A DNA stretch of 32,785 nt, taken from contig JABDJK010000073.1 in the NCBI GenBank assembly GCA_013002535.1, positions 1 to 32,785 on the forward strand, written 5' to 3'. How positions within the stretch are numbered: position 1 is the first letter of the stretch; the number at the start of each line of letters is the position of its first letter. The notes beneath the pieces are model-generated. The model ran no database searches, was not told where the DNA came from, and saw nothing but the letters and a program-made list of their open reading frames with translations. Source of the stretch: Hyphococcus sp. Its GTDB lineage: Bacteria > Pseudomonadota > Alphaproteobacteria > Caulobacterales > Parvularculaceae. A program made the position numbers and the translations under genes. Below are positions 26,210 through 32,785 of the stretch, in pieces.

Positions 26210-26341
26210 CGCGCCTCAAGATTTCAAATTGTGAGCGCTGTCTAATTCCTCCAGATAATTGTCATCAGCAACAATCGAAACGATGAAATTCGCAACAAAT
26301 CAAAGAAACAAGGAGGCGCGCAGCAAATTTGGGCGCCTGAA

Positions 26342-26354
26342 TTAATTCAATTAA
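26342..26354. promoter_or_regulatory. AT-rich palindrome in the cbb3/regulator intergenic region
   Basis: TTAATT-C-AATTAA, a perfect inverted repeat 32 bp left of the anaerobox. It could be a second regulator site or part of the promoter of the leftward operon. An AGGCGC/GCGCCT pair (26314-26319/26333-26338) is nearby. Symmetry is the only evidence. Confidence 0.25.
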
Positions 26355-26385
26355 AACAGTGGATTGAAATGTTTCCAATTGCCGC

Positions 26386-26399
26386 TTGACATTTATCAA
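26386..26399. promoter_or_regulatory. FNR/FixK-type anaerobox in a larger palindrome
   Basis: TTGACATTTATCAA matches the FNR/FixK consensus TTGAT-N4-ATCAA in 9 of 10 fixed positions. It sits inside a longer perfect inverted repeat, GCCGCTTGA (26381-26389) and TCAAGCGGC (26396-26404), with a 6-base centre. It lies about 54 bp (centre) upstream of the Crp/Fnr gene start at 26447 and about 183 bp upstream of the hemerythrin-like gene start at 26209, in the only promoter-sized gap before the cbb3 run. It is therefore well placed to control the divergent regulator and possibly the oxidase operon. Confidence 0.7.
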
Positions 26400-26446
26400 G
26401 CGGCTGGACGAGAAGCGTAACCGAAACAAAACCAGTCTGATTCTTC

Positions 26447-27139
26447 ATGCGCGAGTCTGAAAAAGAAATCGTCCGTTCCTTGCCGCTTTTTTCCGGCATG
26501 GCCCCTGACCATTTTGAAATCATGTTGAAGGGTAGTTTCCTCCAAAAATTCCCCGCGACCGTCGTTCTTTTCTCTGAACAAGATCATACGGATTTTTTGC
26601 ACGTGCTCGTTGATGGCCAGGTAGAGCTTTTCGCGAACGCTAACAATCGTGAAGGCACAATGACGCTGATCAAACCGGTCGCAACTTTTGTGCTTGCATC
26701 CGCGCTAGCCGATGGGGCTTATCAATTATCCGCGCGCACATTACAGACCTCTCAAATTTTGATGATCCCGGCGGAAAATATTCGCGAAGTGATGGCGCTC
26801 GATAGTGACTTCGCCCAGAAAACAATTGTCGAGCTTGCCGAGTGCTACCATGGTGTTGTTCGCGCTTACAAGAACATCAAATTGCGAACCGCGGTTGAGC
26901 GACTGGCAAACTATTTGCTCGTCCAAAATCGTCGGCAAGGCGATAATGATGGCTTGGTATTACCCGTTGAAAAGCGCACCCTTGCTTCAATGCTTGGGAT
27001 GACGCCAGAAAATCTGTCGCGTGCATTTAATACATTAAAACCGTATGGCGTCGTAATTGATGGCGCAGAAATTTCATTGAATAATTTAAGTGATTTAGAG
27101 ACGCTGGCGAAACCGTCGGCACACATTGACGCGAATTAG
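26447..27139 (+). CDS. Crp/Fnr-family transcriptional regulator (FtrB-like)
   Basis: A 230-aa regulator with an N-terminal cyclic-nucleotide-binding-like beta-roll (about residues 10-120, with VVLFSEQDHTDFLHVLVDGQVELFAN), a dimer helix, and a C-terminal winged helix (about 145-215) whose recognition element is RTLASMLGMTPENLSRAF. The E-N-L-S-R pattern is that of FNR/FixK-type proteins, which read TTGAT half-sites. There is no N-terminal Cys cluster (one Cys, in ELAECYHG), so it should not hold the oxygen-sensing 4Fe-4S cluster of FNR. The wording ERLANYLL, KRTLAS and MTPENLSRAF recalls regulators annotated FtrB. It is divergent from the cbb3 operon, with an anaerobox between. ATG 26447 lacks a clear ribosome site. 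Confidence 0.88.
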   Translation: MRESEKEIVRSLPLFSGMAPDHFEIMLKGSFLQKFPATVVLFSEQDHTDFLHVLVDGQVELFANANNREGTMTLIKPVATFVLASALADGAYQLSARTLQTSQILMIPAENIREVMALDSDFAQKTIVELAECYHGVVRAYKNIKLRTAVERLANYLLVQNRRQGDNDGLVLPVEKRTLASMLGMTPENLSRAFNTLKPYGVVIDGAEISLNNLSDLETLAKPSAHIDAN

Positions 27140-27179
27140 AGCGCTGACCTCAGCCGCACCCCTTGGTTTTCGAATTAAC

Positions 27180-28511
27180 TTAGTCCTGTCGGATGTCCAC
27201 AGGCACACCATCTTTCATCCGAAAAGCAATATTGCGAATAGCGTTAAAATCATACAGAGGATTATTAGAAAACGCTAAAAAACTAGCTTCGCATCCAACG
27301 TCCAGACATCCGATTTTGCGGTCCGGAAAAATAAATGCAGGTGTATCCATAGATGCTATTTTGAGCAATTCAGCCGGCGAGAAAAATTCTTTCTCAACAC
27401 CCGCAATCAGACCTTCTGTAATTGTCGATCCGTAGGATTCCACTGCGACGACAATCGGCGCGCCAGCGGCTTTCAGTATCGCAATGTTCTGCTTTTCCCA
27501 ATCAACGAGTTTGGCGGGTCGGTCTTTGGCCCACTCGGTCACAACGAAGGTGCTTGACATCCCAATTTTAGCCGCATCTCGCGCGTCTTTCTCGGATAAA
27601 AGACATTCATCCTCCGTATCAAGATCGTAGTACGGACTGGTCGGATCTTCCTCAGTGTCTTGATAGCATTGAATATGCGTGATATTTTTCGCGTTGGCTT
27701 TTAAACTTTCGCGGTAGTCCGTAACTGTTGACGTTGCGACTGCTAGTCTCTTTCCTGCTTCATTAGCTAATTTGGCAACAATCGGTAATAGCTTCGGATC
27801 GATGCCGCCGCCGGGGCCCCATTTGCCCCAGCCCTCTTCATATCTCTCACTATGCCGCAAATAGACTTTTACATGATCTGGATCTGCAGAGAGCAGCAAA
27901 GCCATTTTTTCCCGAACTGAGTCTTCGGTCTCCACTACAAAATAGGCATTATCGGCTACCAGTTTACTGTTATAAATTATTTCCTGGTTAGCGAGTTGGT
28001 CTTCATAAGATCTAAAACCGAGCGCTAAAGCCTCGTATATTTCGATTGGATGGCTTTGCGGCCCAGTTATCCCTCCAAGAGAACTAGAAACATCAATATT
28101 GCCAGGTCCCGACAAGCGATCTCTGATCTTGATGACCTGTTCGGTAGGTGCGGTCATATTCATTGCGTAGAAAACACCAGACTCAAGACCTAACGCGGTG
28201 TGCCAATCAATCGTGTAGGGTCCATCAAAGTGGTGTGTATGCGCATCGCCGAAGGGCGGCGTGATATAAGCGCCAGCGAGATCGACGGTTTCATCTGGAT
28301 CTGAGGGGCAAGCGACTATTACCGCTGCTGAGATGCACAGGGTGCGCTCATTAAACATGTTCCCATTGAACACAGACGCGCCTGTGAAAGCTGTTACGAT
28401 TTCTTTTCCAGAAGTATCAAAATTTTTTGCCAAATCAGAGTTTCCACTAGGCGGCAAGCAAGCGGCAAGCAATAATCCAGCAAAGATGAAACTAGCTGAC
28501 TTTGCGCTCAT
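27180..28511 (-). CDS. Amidohydrolase-superfamily lipoprotein
   Basis: A 443-aa protein exported as a lipoprotein: signal MSAKSASFIFAGLLLAAC with C18 in LLAAC. A beta-sandwich then leads to the metal-binding strand GDAHTHHF (H91, H93), the hallmark of amidohydrolases such as imidazolonepropionase or dipeptidase-like enzymes. K215 in DHVKVYL could be a bridging Lys, and H279 in NITHIQCY is the expected later ligand. However, the usual earlier His near residues 260-262 reads ATSTVTD, and the usual SD before SYGST reads VES (E358), so the metal site is altered. The C-terminus returns to the sandwich (GCEASFLAF, DFNAIRNI). Substrate unknown. It stands 40 bp from the convergent Crp/Fnr gene end. 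Confidence 0.8.
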   Translation of the reverse strand: MSAKSASFIFAGLLLAACLPPSGNSDLAKNFDTSGKEIVTAFTGASVFNGNMFNERTLCISAAVIVACPSDPDETVDLAGAYITPPFGDAHTHHFDGPYTIDWHTALGLESGVFYAMNMTAPTEQVIKIRDRLSGPGNIDVSSSLGGITGPQSHPIEIYEALALGFRSYEDQLANQEIIYNSKLVADNAYFVVETEDSVREKMALLLSADPDHVKVYLRHSERYEEGWGKWGPGGGIDPKLLPIVAKLANEAGKRLAVATSTVTDYRESLKANAKNITHIQCYQDTEEDPTSPYYDLDTEDECLLSEKDARDAAKIGMSSTFVVTEWAKDRPAKLVDWEKQNIAILKAAGAPIVVAVESYGSTITEGLIAGVEKEFFSPAELLKIASMDTPAFIFPDRKIGCLDVGCEASFLAFSNNPLYDFNAIRNIAFRMKDGVPVDIRQD

Positions 28512-28624
28512 TCAGACCACTCCGATTTTTGACTAAAAACAATTGTAGCCGATTTCCTAAACAACGCTGGTTTTTCTAACGAATGAACAGATTTGATAGT
28601 CGAATGACCAAAAAGGCGGTGCAC

Positions 28625-29494
28625 TTAAACAAGCGAGACGCGGGCCTTCAGTATTGCCGAGCCGGCCCTACTCGTTTCTATCGTCTCTCCATTCGTCAGG
28701 TGAATGGTTTGGCGTCCGTTTCCCGCGGGTTCGATAGACTGAATTTGGTCAAGATTGATGATCGCCGAGCGATGGATGCGCAGGAATTGCTCATCAGGTA
28801 ATGCTGCCTCCAGCTCAGCCAGCGTCATACGAGACTCGAGTTTGTTCCGCCCCACAAAGAGGTAGCTCAGTCCGTCTATTGTTCTGGCGGCACAAATATC
28901 GTTCACTATGAGGGGGACGAGGCCATTATTTGTTTTTGCGTAGATGCGTTGCGGAGCGCCTAGCGATACCGATTCTGTCTCGGCAGACGTTAGCCGAGTG
29001 AGCGCCCAGTAAGCGTAAGTCACGCTGACAATCGTGAAATATATCGCTAATCCCTGAAATAACTGCCACGCTACTACAGGACTCGGCCAGTTTGGCGCCG
29101 ACCATACCCCCGTCGTCAATCCGGCGAACGCTTGGAGTAATCGAAATGTCGTTAAGGCCCAAACGGTGGAAAAGACGATTGCTCCTAGCGTATGAGCGCC
29201 GATTTGGACGCGCGGCGTTTGATGGATCAATAAGCTGAGTACGACCCAAACCACTCCAATCCCGGCGATTGAAGGAAATAACACATTAGCGACCCAAGTT
29301 GTCACCAATGTGAGGCCCGTGATGTCAACAAACAGCCCGAGAATGATGAGATATGACAGCCCCAAGGGCGCCCATCCCATCAAATACAATTTCCACCAGT
29401 ATTGAGGGGCTGACCGCGTCGTTATCCTTGGGAAAACGGGTTGACTGCTTTTCCGCCCTTCACCTACCGGTCTATCAACGTAGTCTTTTTTCAT
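28625..29494 (-). CDS. Membrane-bound LytTR-family transcriptional regulator
   Basis: A 289-aa protein. The N-terminal half has four predicted membrane helices (about residues 36-60, 65-92, 98-122 and 142-168). The C-terminal half (about 180-289) is a LytTR DNA-binding domain: QRIYAKTNNGLVPLIVNDIC, AARTIDGLSYLFVG, ESRMTLAELEAALPDEQFLRIHRSAIINLDQI, then GRQTIHLTNGETIETSRAG. The F-x-R-I-H-R-S-x-I-I-N motif is diagnostic. Such proteins are membrane-tethered regulators, often autoregulatory or affecting a neighbouring operon. It is preceded by a 428-bp gene-free region and followed 113 bp later by the amidohydrolase gene. ATG 29494 begins MKKDYVDRP; the ribosome site is weak. Confidence 0.88.
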   Translation of the reverse strand: MKKDYVDRPVGEGRKSSQPVFPRITTRSAPQYWWKLYLMGWAPLGLSYLIILGLFVDITGLTLVTTWVANVLFPSIAGIGVVWVVLSLLIHQTPRVQIGAHTLGAIVFSTVWALTTFRLLQAFAGLTTGVWSAPNWPSPVVAWQLFQGLAIYFTIVSVTYAYWALTRLTSAETESVSLGAPQRIYAKTNNGLVPLIVNDICAARTIDGLSYLFVGRNKLESRMTLAELEAALPDEQFLRIHRSAIINLDQIQSIEPAGNGRQTIHLTNGETIETSRAGSAILKARVSLV

Positions 29495-29922
29495 TACGTT
29501 ATGTCGCGCTTTGTGATCGCTTTACGCAATTCTGCGCTAGGAATCTATTCATGTTTGCGTAGACCGGTTCAAATTCCATTCAAATCTACTATCGTAACAT
29601 CGTCTGGGGGACGCAGTTTGGCCAGAATCATCACTGTCGAAGCGAGCGCAACGTACGAAGCCCATGTGCATGAAAAACCCTTAACCGGACTCCACAAAGT
29701 GATGCAGCTCCGTCCAACACGATGTCCACTTTCGGCGATATTGCGACGGATTAAGATTTTGCCCGTCAGGCAGATAATGGTCCAAATTGAACGTTCTACG
29801 ATGCGGCGCAAGAGAAAGAATGCGCGCCGCCACCAAAGCATTTGACCGCGAGTGCGGTTTTGGCGCTCCTTTTCTTCGGTATAATGAATCGATAAGCGCG
29901 AAACGCACCCAAGGAACCAGCC
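29495..29922. other. Gene-free stretch upstream of the LytTR regulator
   Basis: About 430 bases between divergent starts. Three overlapping frames (29441-29845 plus; 29569-29841 and 29681-29929 minus) are open, but none has a clear ribosome site or a familiar protein style, so I call none. GCGGCGC/GCGCCGC (29803-29809/29824-29830) forms a hairpin. A promoter for the small gene at 29923 is noted separately. Confidence 0.5.
29858..29885 (+). promoter_or_regulatory. Candidate sigma-70 promoter for the small membrane gene
   Basis: A consensus TATAAT at 29880-29885 lies 16 bases after TTTTGG (29858-29863), a poor -35, and about 37 bases before the ATG at 29923. The -10 match is exact; the -35 is weak. 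Confidence 0.4.
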
Positions 29923-30114
29923 ATGACAAAGCTTCGCATCATCGCCGTCACTTTTATCGCTATCGGGTTAGTGGTTCCAAGGGTTATTGACGCCTATGAA
30001 GTGGCGAATAGTCTGGACATCTCGCGAAATGTGGGCTCGCTGCCCTGGCTTACTCTTTTGATAACAGGCGTATTCATACTGACATATTCATTTATCCGAC
30101 AGCGGAAAGACTGA
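29923..30114 (+). CDS. Small two-helix membrane protein, 63 aa
   Basis: A short protein with two hydrophobic segments (IIAVTFIAIGLVVP and LPWLTLLITGVFILTYSFI) joined by VIDAYEVANSLDISRNVGS and ending in a basic RQRKD tail. I recognise no family. ATG 29923 has AAGGA about 7 bases upstream and a consensus -10 further up, so expression is plausible. An SRPBCC gene follows 44 bp downstream on the same strand. Confidence 0.65.
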   Translation: MTKLRIIAVTFIAIGLVVPRVIDAYEVANSLDISRNVGSLPWLTLLITGVFILTYSFIRQRKD

Positions 30115-30158
30115 CCTGGGCAAGTTAAGCAGAAAACCTCTGGCGAGAAGGAGTGATC

Positions 30159-30620
30159 ATGAAAATTACTAAGAGGACACACATAAACGCACCCGTTGCG
30201 ACGGTGTTTTCGTGGCTGGAAGATAATGATCGACTACGGCAATGGATTCCAAATCTGATTGAGGACGAAGCGCTGATTGAAACGCCGGAACGAGTCGGGT
30301 CGCGGTTTAGGCAGGTGTATCTCGAGAATGGCAAGCGGATGGAAATGACCGGAGAAATTACTGAGTTTGTCGAGAATGAGCGTATGCGAGTGGATATAAC
30401 CGGCAATATGTTCGACCTAGACGTGGAATATACTGTGCTGGCGATTACCGATAGTAAAACTGAGCTCACGCAGAACACAGAAATTCAGTTCAAAGGCATA
30501 ATGAGACTTTTTGCCCCGATCATGAGTCTGATGTCTAAATTTTCCTCACAAGACCCGCAGGCCGAGGCGCATGAAAAACTAAAAACTATGGCCGAAGCGG
30601 AGTATCAGGCAGGAATTTAG
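30159..30620 (+). CDS. SRPBCC-family protein
   Basis: A 153-aa START/polyketide-cyclase-like protein with the helix-grip fold: it starts MKITKRTHINAPVATVFSWL, with the DNDRLRQWIPNLIEDEALI segment, strands FRQVYLENGKRMEMTGEITEF, MRVDITGNMFDLDVEYTVL and KTELTQNTEIQFKG, and a long C-terminal helix from QDPQAEAHEKLKTMAEAEY. Such proteins bind hydrophobic ligands in a central cavity; no catalytic residue is evident. ATG 30159 is chosen because GGAG lies 5 bases upstream; a GTG at 30153 overlaps that site and is less likely. Probably in one transcript with the small membrane gene. Confidence 0.85.
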   Translation: MKITKRTHINAPVATVFSWLEDNDRLRQWIPNLIEDEALIETPERVGSRFRQVYLENGKRMEMTGEITEFVENERMRVDITGNMFDLDVEYTVLAITDSKTELTQNTEIQFKGIMRLFAPIMSLMSKFSSQDPQAEAHEKLKTMAEAEYQAGI

Positions 30621-30727
30621 CCGTTCCGGTTCGCCCCGGCATACGATTGATAGATTTCCCCTAGGCGCTGCGGAAAACAGACGTTTCGCGATTCATGGTA
30701 TTGAGCCCCCAATTGACAAGGAAACTT

Positions 30728-30814
30728 ACGCTTCTGCGCGGCGTCATTGAACATGTAAAAGCCCAGGGGTGAATGATCGTCACGCGCAACTTTGTCATCG
30801 CGTTAAGCAAATAA
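30728..30814 (+). pseudogene. Decayed copy of the MLLRRVIQHVK-type gene start
   Basis: In-frame reading from 30728 gives T-LLRGVIEHVKAQG, a TGA stop, then MIVTRNFVIALSK and TAA. Against the first 26 residues of the gene at 32708 it aligns without gaps: L2-R4, V6, I7, H9-K11, Q13, V18 and F22-I24 match, with ACG in place of the start ATG and TGA in place of the TGG Trp codon at residue 15. About 50 bases of upstream DNA are also similar (TCGCGATTC-TG-TAT). It looks like a duplicated, dead paralog or recombination scar. Confidence 0.65.
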
Positions 30815-30824
30815 AACAGACCTT

Positions 30825-31403
30825 ATGACCCTCGAAAACATTTATTATATCGGCCAGACCATCGCCGTTATTGCGCTCATCATTTCCCTAATTTTTGTCG
30901 GCATACAGGTTCGGCAATCCAAACAACAAACGGAACAGGCGAATAGGTTGGCCAAGGCGCAGTTAAGTGAAGCGACCTGGATAGCTATCGGAAATTTTCA
31001 GGTTGACTGGTATTCAACACCGGAGAGATCGAAATTCATGGCGCGTGCGCTTCTCTCAGAGGCGCCGTTGGAAGACCACGAAAAACTTCGGTTCAATATC
31101 AACCTGACCACACTATTCAGTGCGATTGAACTGTCGGCGACACTAAAGGAGCAAGACTTGTTCAACGAAGCCCTTTATGGACGAAATGAAAGAACCATCG
31201 CTGCGTATTTCAAAGTTCCACGTGTCCAGAAATGGTGGACAAACGTCGGGCGGCAATACTTCACATCGCCTTTCCGCGATACTGTCGATGATATCGCCCG
31301 GCAGACGCAACGTGCATCGGTGGAAAAACTAGTCGCCAAGGCCGGGCAAGGCGATGGCGCGGACCAAGGGCGGTCGTTCGATAGCGAAGGCAATTCCGCG
31401 TAA
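30825..31403 (+). CDS. Hypothetical one-TM membrane protein, 192 aa
   Basis: One N-terminal membrane helix (IGQTIAVIALIISLIFVGIQV) is followed by RQSKQQTEQANRLAKAQLSE and a helical soluble domain of about 150 residues (HEKLRFNINLTTLFSAIELSATL, then NERTIAAYFKVPRVQKWWTNVG, DTVDDIARQTQ) ending in a low-complexity, charged tail. This N-terminal helix-plus-QVRQ layout recurs in unassigned proteins of marine bacteria; no function is known to me. It starts 10 bp after the decayed fragment at 30728-30814, so its promoter region may have come with that duplication. No clear ribosome site precedes ATG 30825. Confidence 0.7.
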   Translation: MTLENIYYIGQTIAVIALIISLIFVGIQVRQSKQQTEQANRLAKAQLSEATWIAIGNFQVDWYSTPERSKFMARALLSEAPLEDHEKLRFNINLTTLFSAIELSATLKEQDLFNEALYGRNERTIAAYFKVPRVQKWWTNVGRQYFTSPFRDTVDDIARQTQRASVEKLVAKAGQGDGADQGRSFDSEGNSA

Positions 31404-31668
31404 GGCTTCTCGGTCGCATCATTGCGCAGGTTAAACCCTAAAATTGGACAGCTTTTCCGTGTCCGCTTTGGGCCAGAATTTCCCGGTCGAAGTTTCGAAT
31501 TCTTATGAACGCTTGTGCGCACGTTCGTGCCGTTAAGGCGATTGGCGGCGCCCAGTGAAAAATCGCCAAAAGCGGCTCGGTCGCATACGTTTTACTGCGC
31601 TAAGGTCTTTTTCATCGCATTGGATTTTAGGCAATTGAAATTAGTGGGTCACCATGAGCTATGGCGAT

Positions 31669-32352
31669 TTAAGCGCTCTTTTTGAGACTGTACCAGCCGG
31701 TGAATAGGACTCGAAGGAGCCAGAATACCATGACGACGAGTATTAAGATCAACGGCGCCAACGTGATTCCTGATTGATACATTGGCTCCGGAAAGACCTG
31801 GGGGTTTGCCACGAACAGGGCGAAAGCGCCAAAGAACAATCCAAAACACATCCGCCAGAGATGCCTGGCGATGCGTTGCCGACCAGATAGGCCCCCCCTC
31901 AAAATGACACTTAGATCAAGCAGACCAAATACCAACGCTTCTCCCGCAATACTAAAATAGAGACTGCTCAATTCGGGCGGCGGAAACTCCCGCGCTTGAC
32001 CTGCCGCAATCGCTCCAGTTCCCACAAGGAATGAGACTGCCCCGAGTAAGACGACGCCCGCCAGAGCAACCGGTTCTAAAAGACCCAACTGATTTTCACT
32101 TCGCCTTGCGCTCGTCCAACCAGTCGTCACTAGATACGCAGTCAATCCTGCGATGAGAACGAATATGATTTGCGGTTTCATAATCGCCAACGCCGCCCCG
32201 CTAGCGGCCATGAGAATCATGATGAGAACAAACGCGCGCCCGACACGTTTGTGCCATCGTCGCCCTTTTCGCAATATGATCGCCCCTACGCCGAGCAATA
32301 AGCCAATCGATCCTGCGATTATGTGGAATAGTAAGATTTCTGAGTAGTCCAT
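31669..32352 (-). CDS. Polytopic membrane protein, DUF2306-like
   Basis: A roughly 227-aa protein with six or seven hydrophobic helices: ILLFHIIAGSIGLLLGVGAIIL, FVLIMILMAASGAALAIM, IIFVLIAGLTAYLV, a central helix pair, and a last one LAPLILILVVMVFWLL. The pattern H-x-x-A/G near the first helix followed by KGRRWHKRVGR is like DUF2306 and related heme-membrane-type proteins. I take ATG 32352 (MDYSEILLFH) as start; a longer reading to a GTG at 32457 adds 35 unremarkable residues. Function unknown. It is convergent with the 192-aa gene across 265 bases in which I see nothing clear. Confidence 0.7.
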   Translation of the reverse strand: MDYSEILLFHIIAGSIGLLLGVGAIILRKGRRWHKRVGRAFVLIMILMAASGAALAIMKPQIIFVLIAGLTAYLVTTGWTSARRSENQLGLLEPVALAGVVLLGAVSFLVGTGAIAAGQAREFPPPELSSLYFSIAGEALVFGLLDLSVILRGGLSGRQRIARHLWRMCFGLFFGAFALFVANPQVFPEPMYQSGITLAPLILILVVMVFWLLRVLFTGWYSLKKSA

Positions 32353-32707
32353 TCCAAATACATCTGTCCCGAGTGACGGAGTTGTCGATAACCTGATCTC
32401 CCCCGCCCAAAACCGTTCTATCTCTTGTAATTCCGCCAACTTTATTCGAAAAGCCACTTCCTTGGAAGCAGTTCTAGACAGTAACTAGTTACGGTATAGT
32501 TTGCGACGTTAGGCGCAAACCAATGCACTTGAAGCCCGAGTTTGGGCCCGGTTTCTCAACTTCAATCGGTGTGTGCGAACGTCTGTTATGGGCCAAATAG
32601 TTGCCGTTCGGCTTAAATCTTTGCATTTGCGAATGCTTACGACGGTTTTCGCCGATAACGGACATTCGCGATTCGTGATATAGCGCCGTGAAACCAAGGG
32701 GGAGACT
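32353..32707. other. Divergent upstream region of the last two genes
   Basis: Holds a perfect 12-bp palindrome next to a -10-like TATAGT, and near 32655-32690 the DNA that resembles the upstream part of the decayed copy at 30728. No intact gene was seen. Confidence 0.4.
32481..32492. promoter_or_regulatory. Candidate operator palindrome
   Basis: GTAACTAGTTAC is self-complementary, and TATAGT, a -10-like hexamer, follows 2 bases later (32495-32500). The layout would suit a repressor site covering a rightward promoter; nothing else supports it. Confidence 0.25.
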
Positions 32708-32785
32708 ATGCTGCTGCGCCGAGTCATCCAACACGTGAAAACTCAGAACTGGACTGCAGTCGGGCTAGATTTCGTCATTGTCGTC
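32708..32785 (+). CDS. N-terminus of an MLLRRVIQHVK-type membrane protein, cut by window edge
   Basis: The first 26 codons of a gene that runs off the window: MLLRRVIQHVKTQNWTAVGL followed by DFVIVV. I recall this N-terminus from small membrane proteins in marine proteobacteria, where a basic helix is followed by a hydrophobic helix continuing VVGVFIGIQVANWN; annotations are DUF6090-like or hypothetical. ATG 32708 is preceded by GGGGGAG, an excellent ribosome site. A dead copy of this start is at 30728-30814. Confidence 0.75.
   Translation, partial: MLLRRVIQHVKTQNWTAVGLDFVIVV

Noticed and set aside
29803-29830. GC hairpin considered as a terminator
   Set aside because: No T-run follows on either strand and no gene ends nearby.
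29441-29929. Three overlapping frames upstream of the LytTR gene
   Set aside because: They exclude one another, lack ribosome sites and look random; one minus frame (29569-29841) has a weak membrane-like segment, not enough to call.
1-32785. tRNA, rRNA, CRISPR arrays, prophage or insertion-sequence genes
   Set aside because: Read for them throughout; no cloverleaf-like block, regular spaced repeats, transposase or integrase was recognised. A tRNAscan/Infernal run would be needed to exclude small RNAs.

Overview
The window looks like a stretch of chromosome from an aerobic, heterotrophic alphaproteobacterium, probably a marine or aquatic one. The signs are a TonB-dependent receptor with a sphingomonad/hyphomonad-like plug, a complete ccoNOQP-ccoGHIS (fixNOQP-fixGHIS) cbb3 oxidase locus with an FNR/FixK-type box, a gph/glmU/rpiA/gor housekeeping block, and a small membrane family starting MLLRRVIQHVK that I associate with marine proteobacteria. 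Lineage is inferred from gene content and protein style only; no rRNA or tRNA gene was seen.

Layout, left to right. 1-1966 (-): TonB-dependent receptor cut by the window edge. 2237-6381: two divergent sensor kinases, a soluble REC-HisKA-HATPase protein (-) and a large membrane-bound hybrid kinase with pseudo-receiver, receiver and Hpt domains (+). 6385-7044 (-): an XRE/S24-like repressor that has lost the autocleavage residues, with a palindrome next to its own start. 7232-12291: a small conserved-looking protein, phosphoglycolate phosphatase (-), then glmU, rpiA, an unknown 171-aa protein and glutathione reductase (all +). 12333-14114 (-): an aminotransferase coupled to a thioredoxin-fold lipoprotein with a CxxS motif. 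14115-16940: a GT61-like glycosyltransferase and an M15-type peptidase, flanked by repeat-rich gene-poor DNA. 16941-17750 (-): a 2OG-Fe(II) oxygenase.

17821-26209 (-) is the centre of the window. It is one tightly packed run read in the order hemerythrin-like protein, ccoN, ccoO, ccoQ, ccoP, ccoG, ccoH, ccoI, ccoS, with nearly every junction overlapping or within a few bases. It encodes the high-affinity cbb3 oxidase and its copper/assembly factors. A divergent Crp/Fnr-family gene (26447-27139) shares the upstream region, which carries an anaerobox-like site inside a 24-bp perfect inverted repeat. The first gene appears to be a hemerythrin-fold protein that has lost its iron ligands, which is the most unusual element I can support.

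27180-32785 is accessory in style: an amidohydrolase lipoprotein, a membrane LytTR regulator, a small membrane protein, an SRPBCC protein, a one-TM hypothetical, a multi-TM DUF2306-like protein, and the first 26 codons of an MLLRRVIQHVK-type gene. A decayed paralogous copy of that gene start, with matching upstream DNA, lies about 2 kb earlier at 30728-30814.
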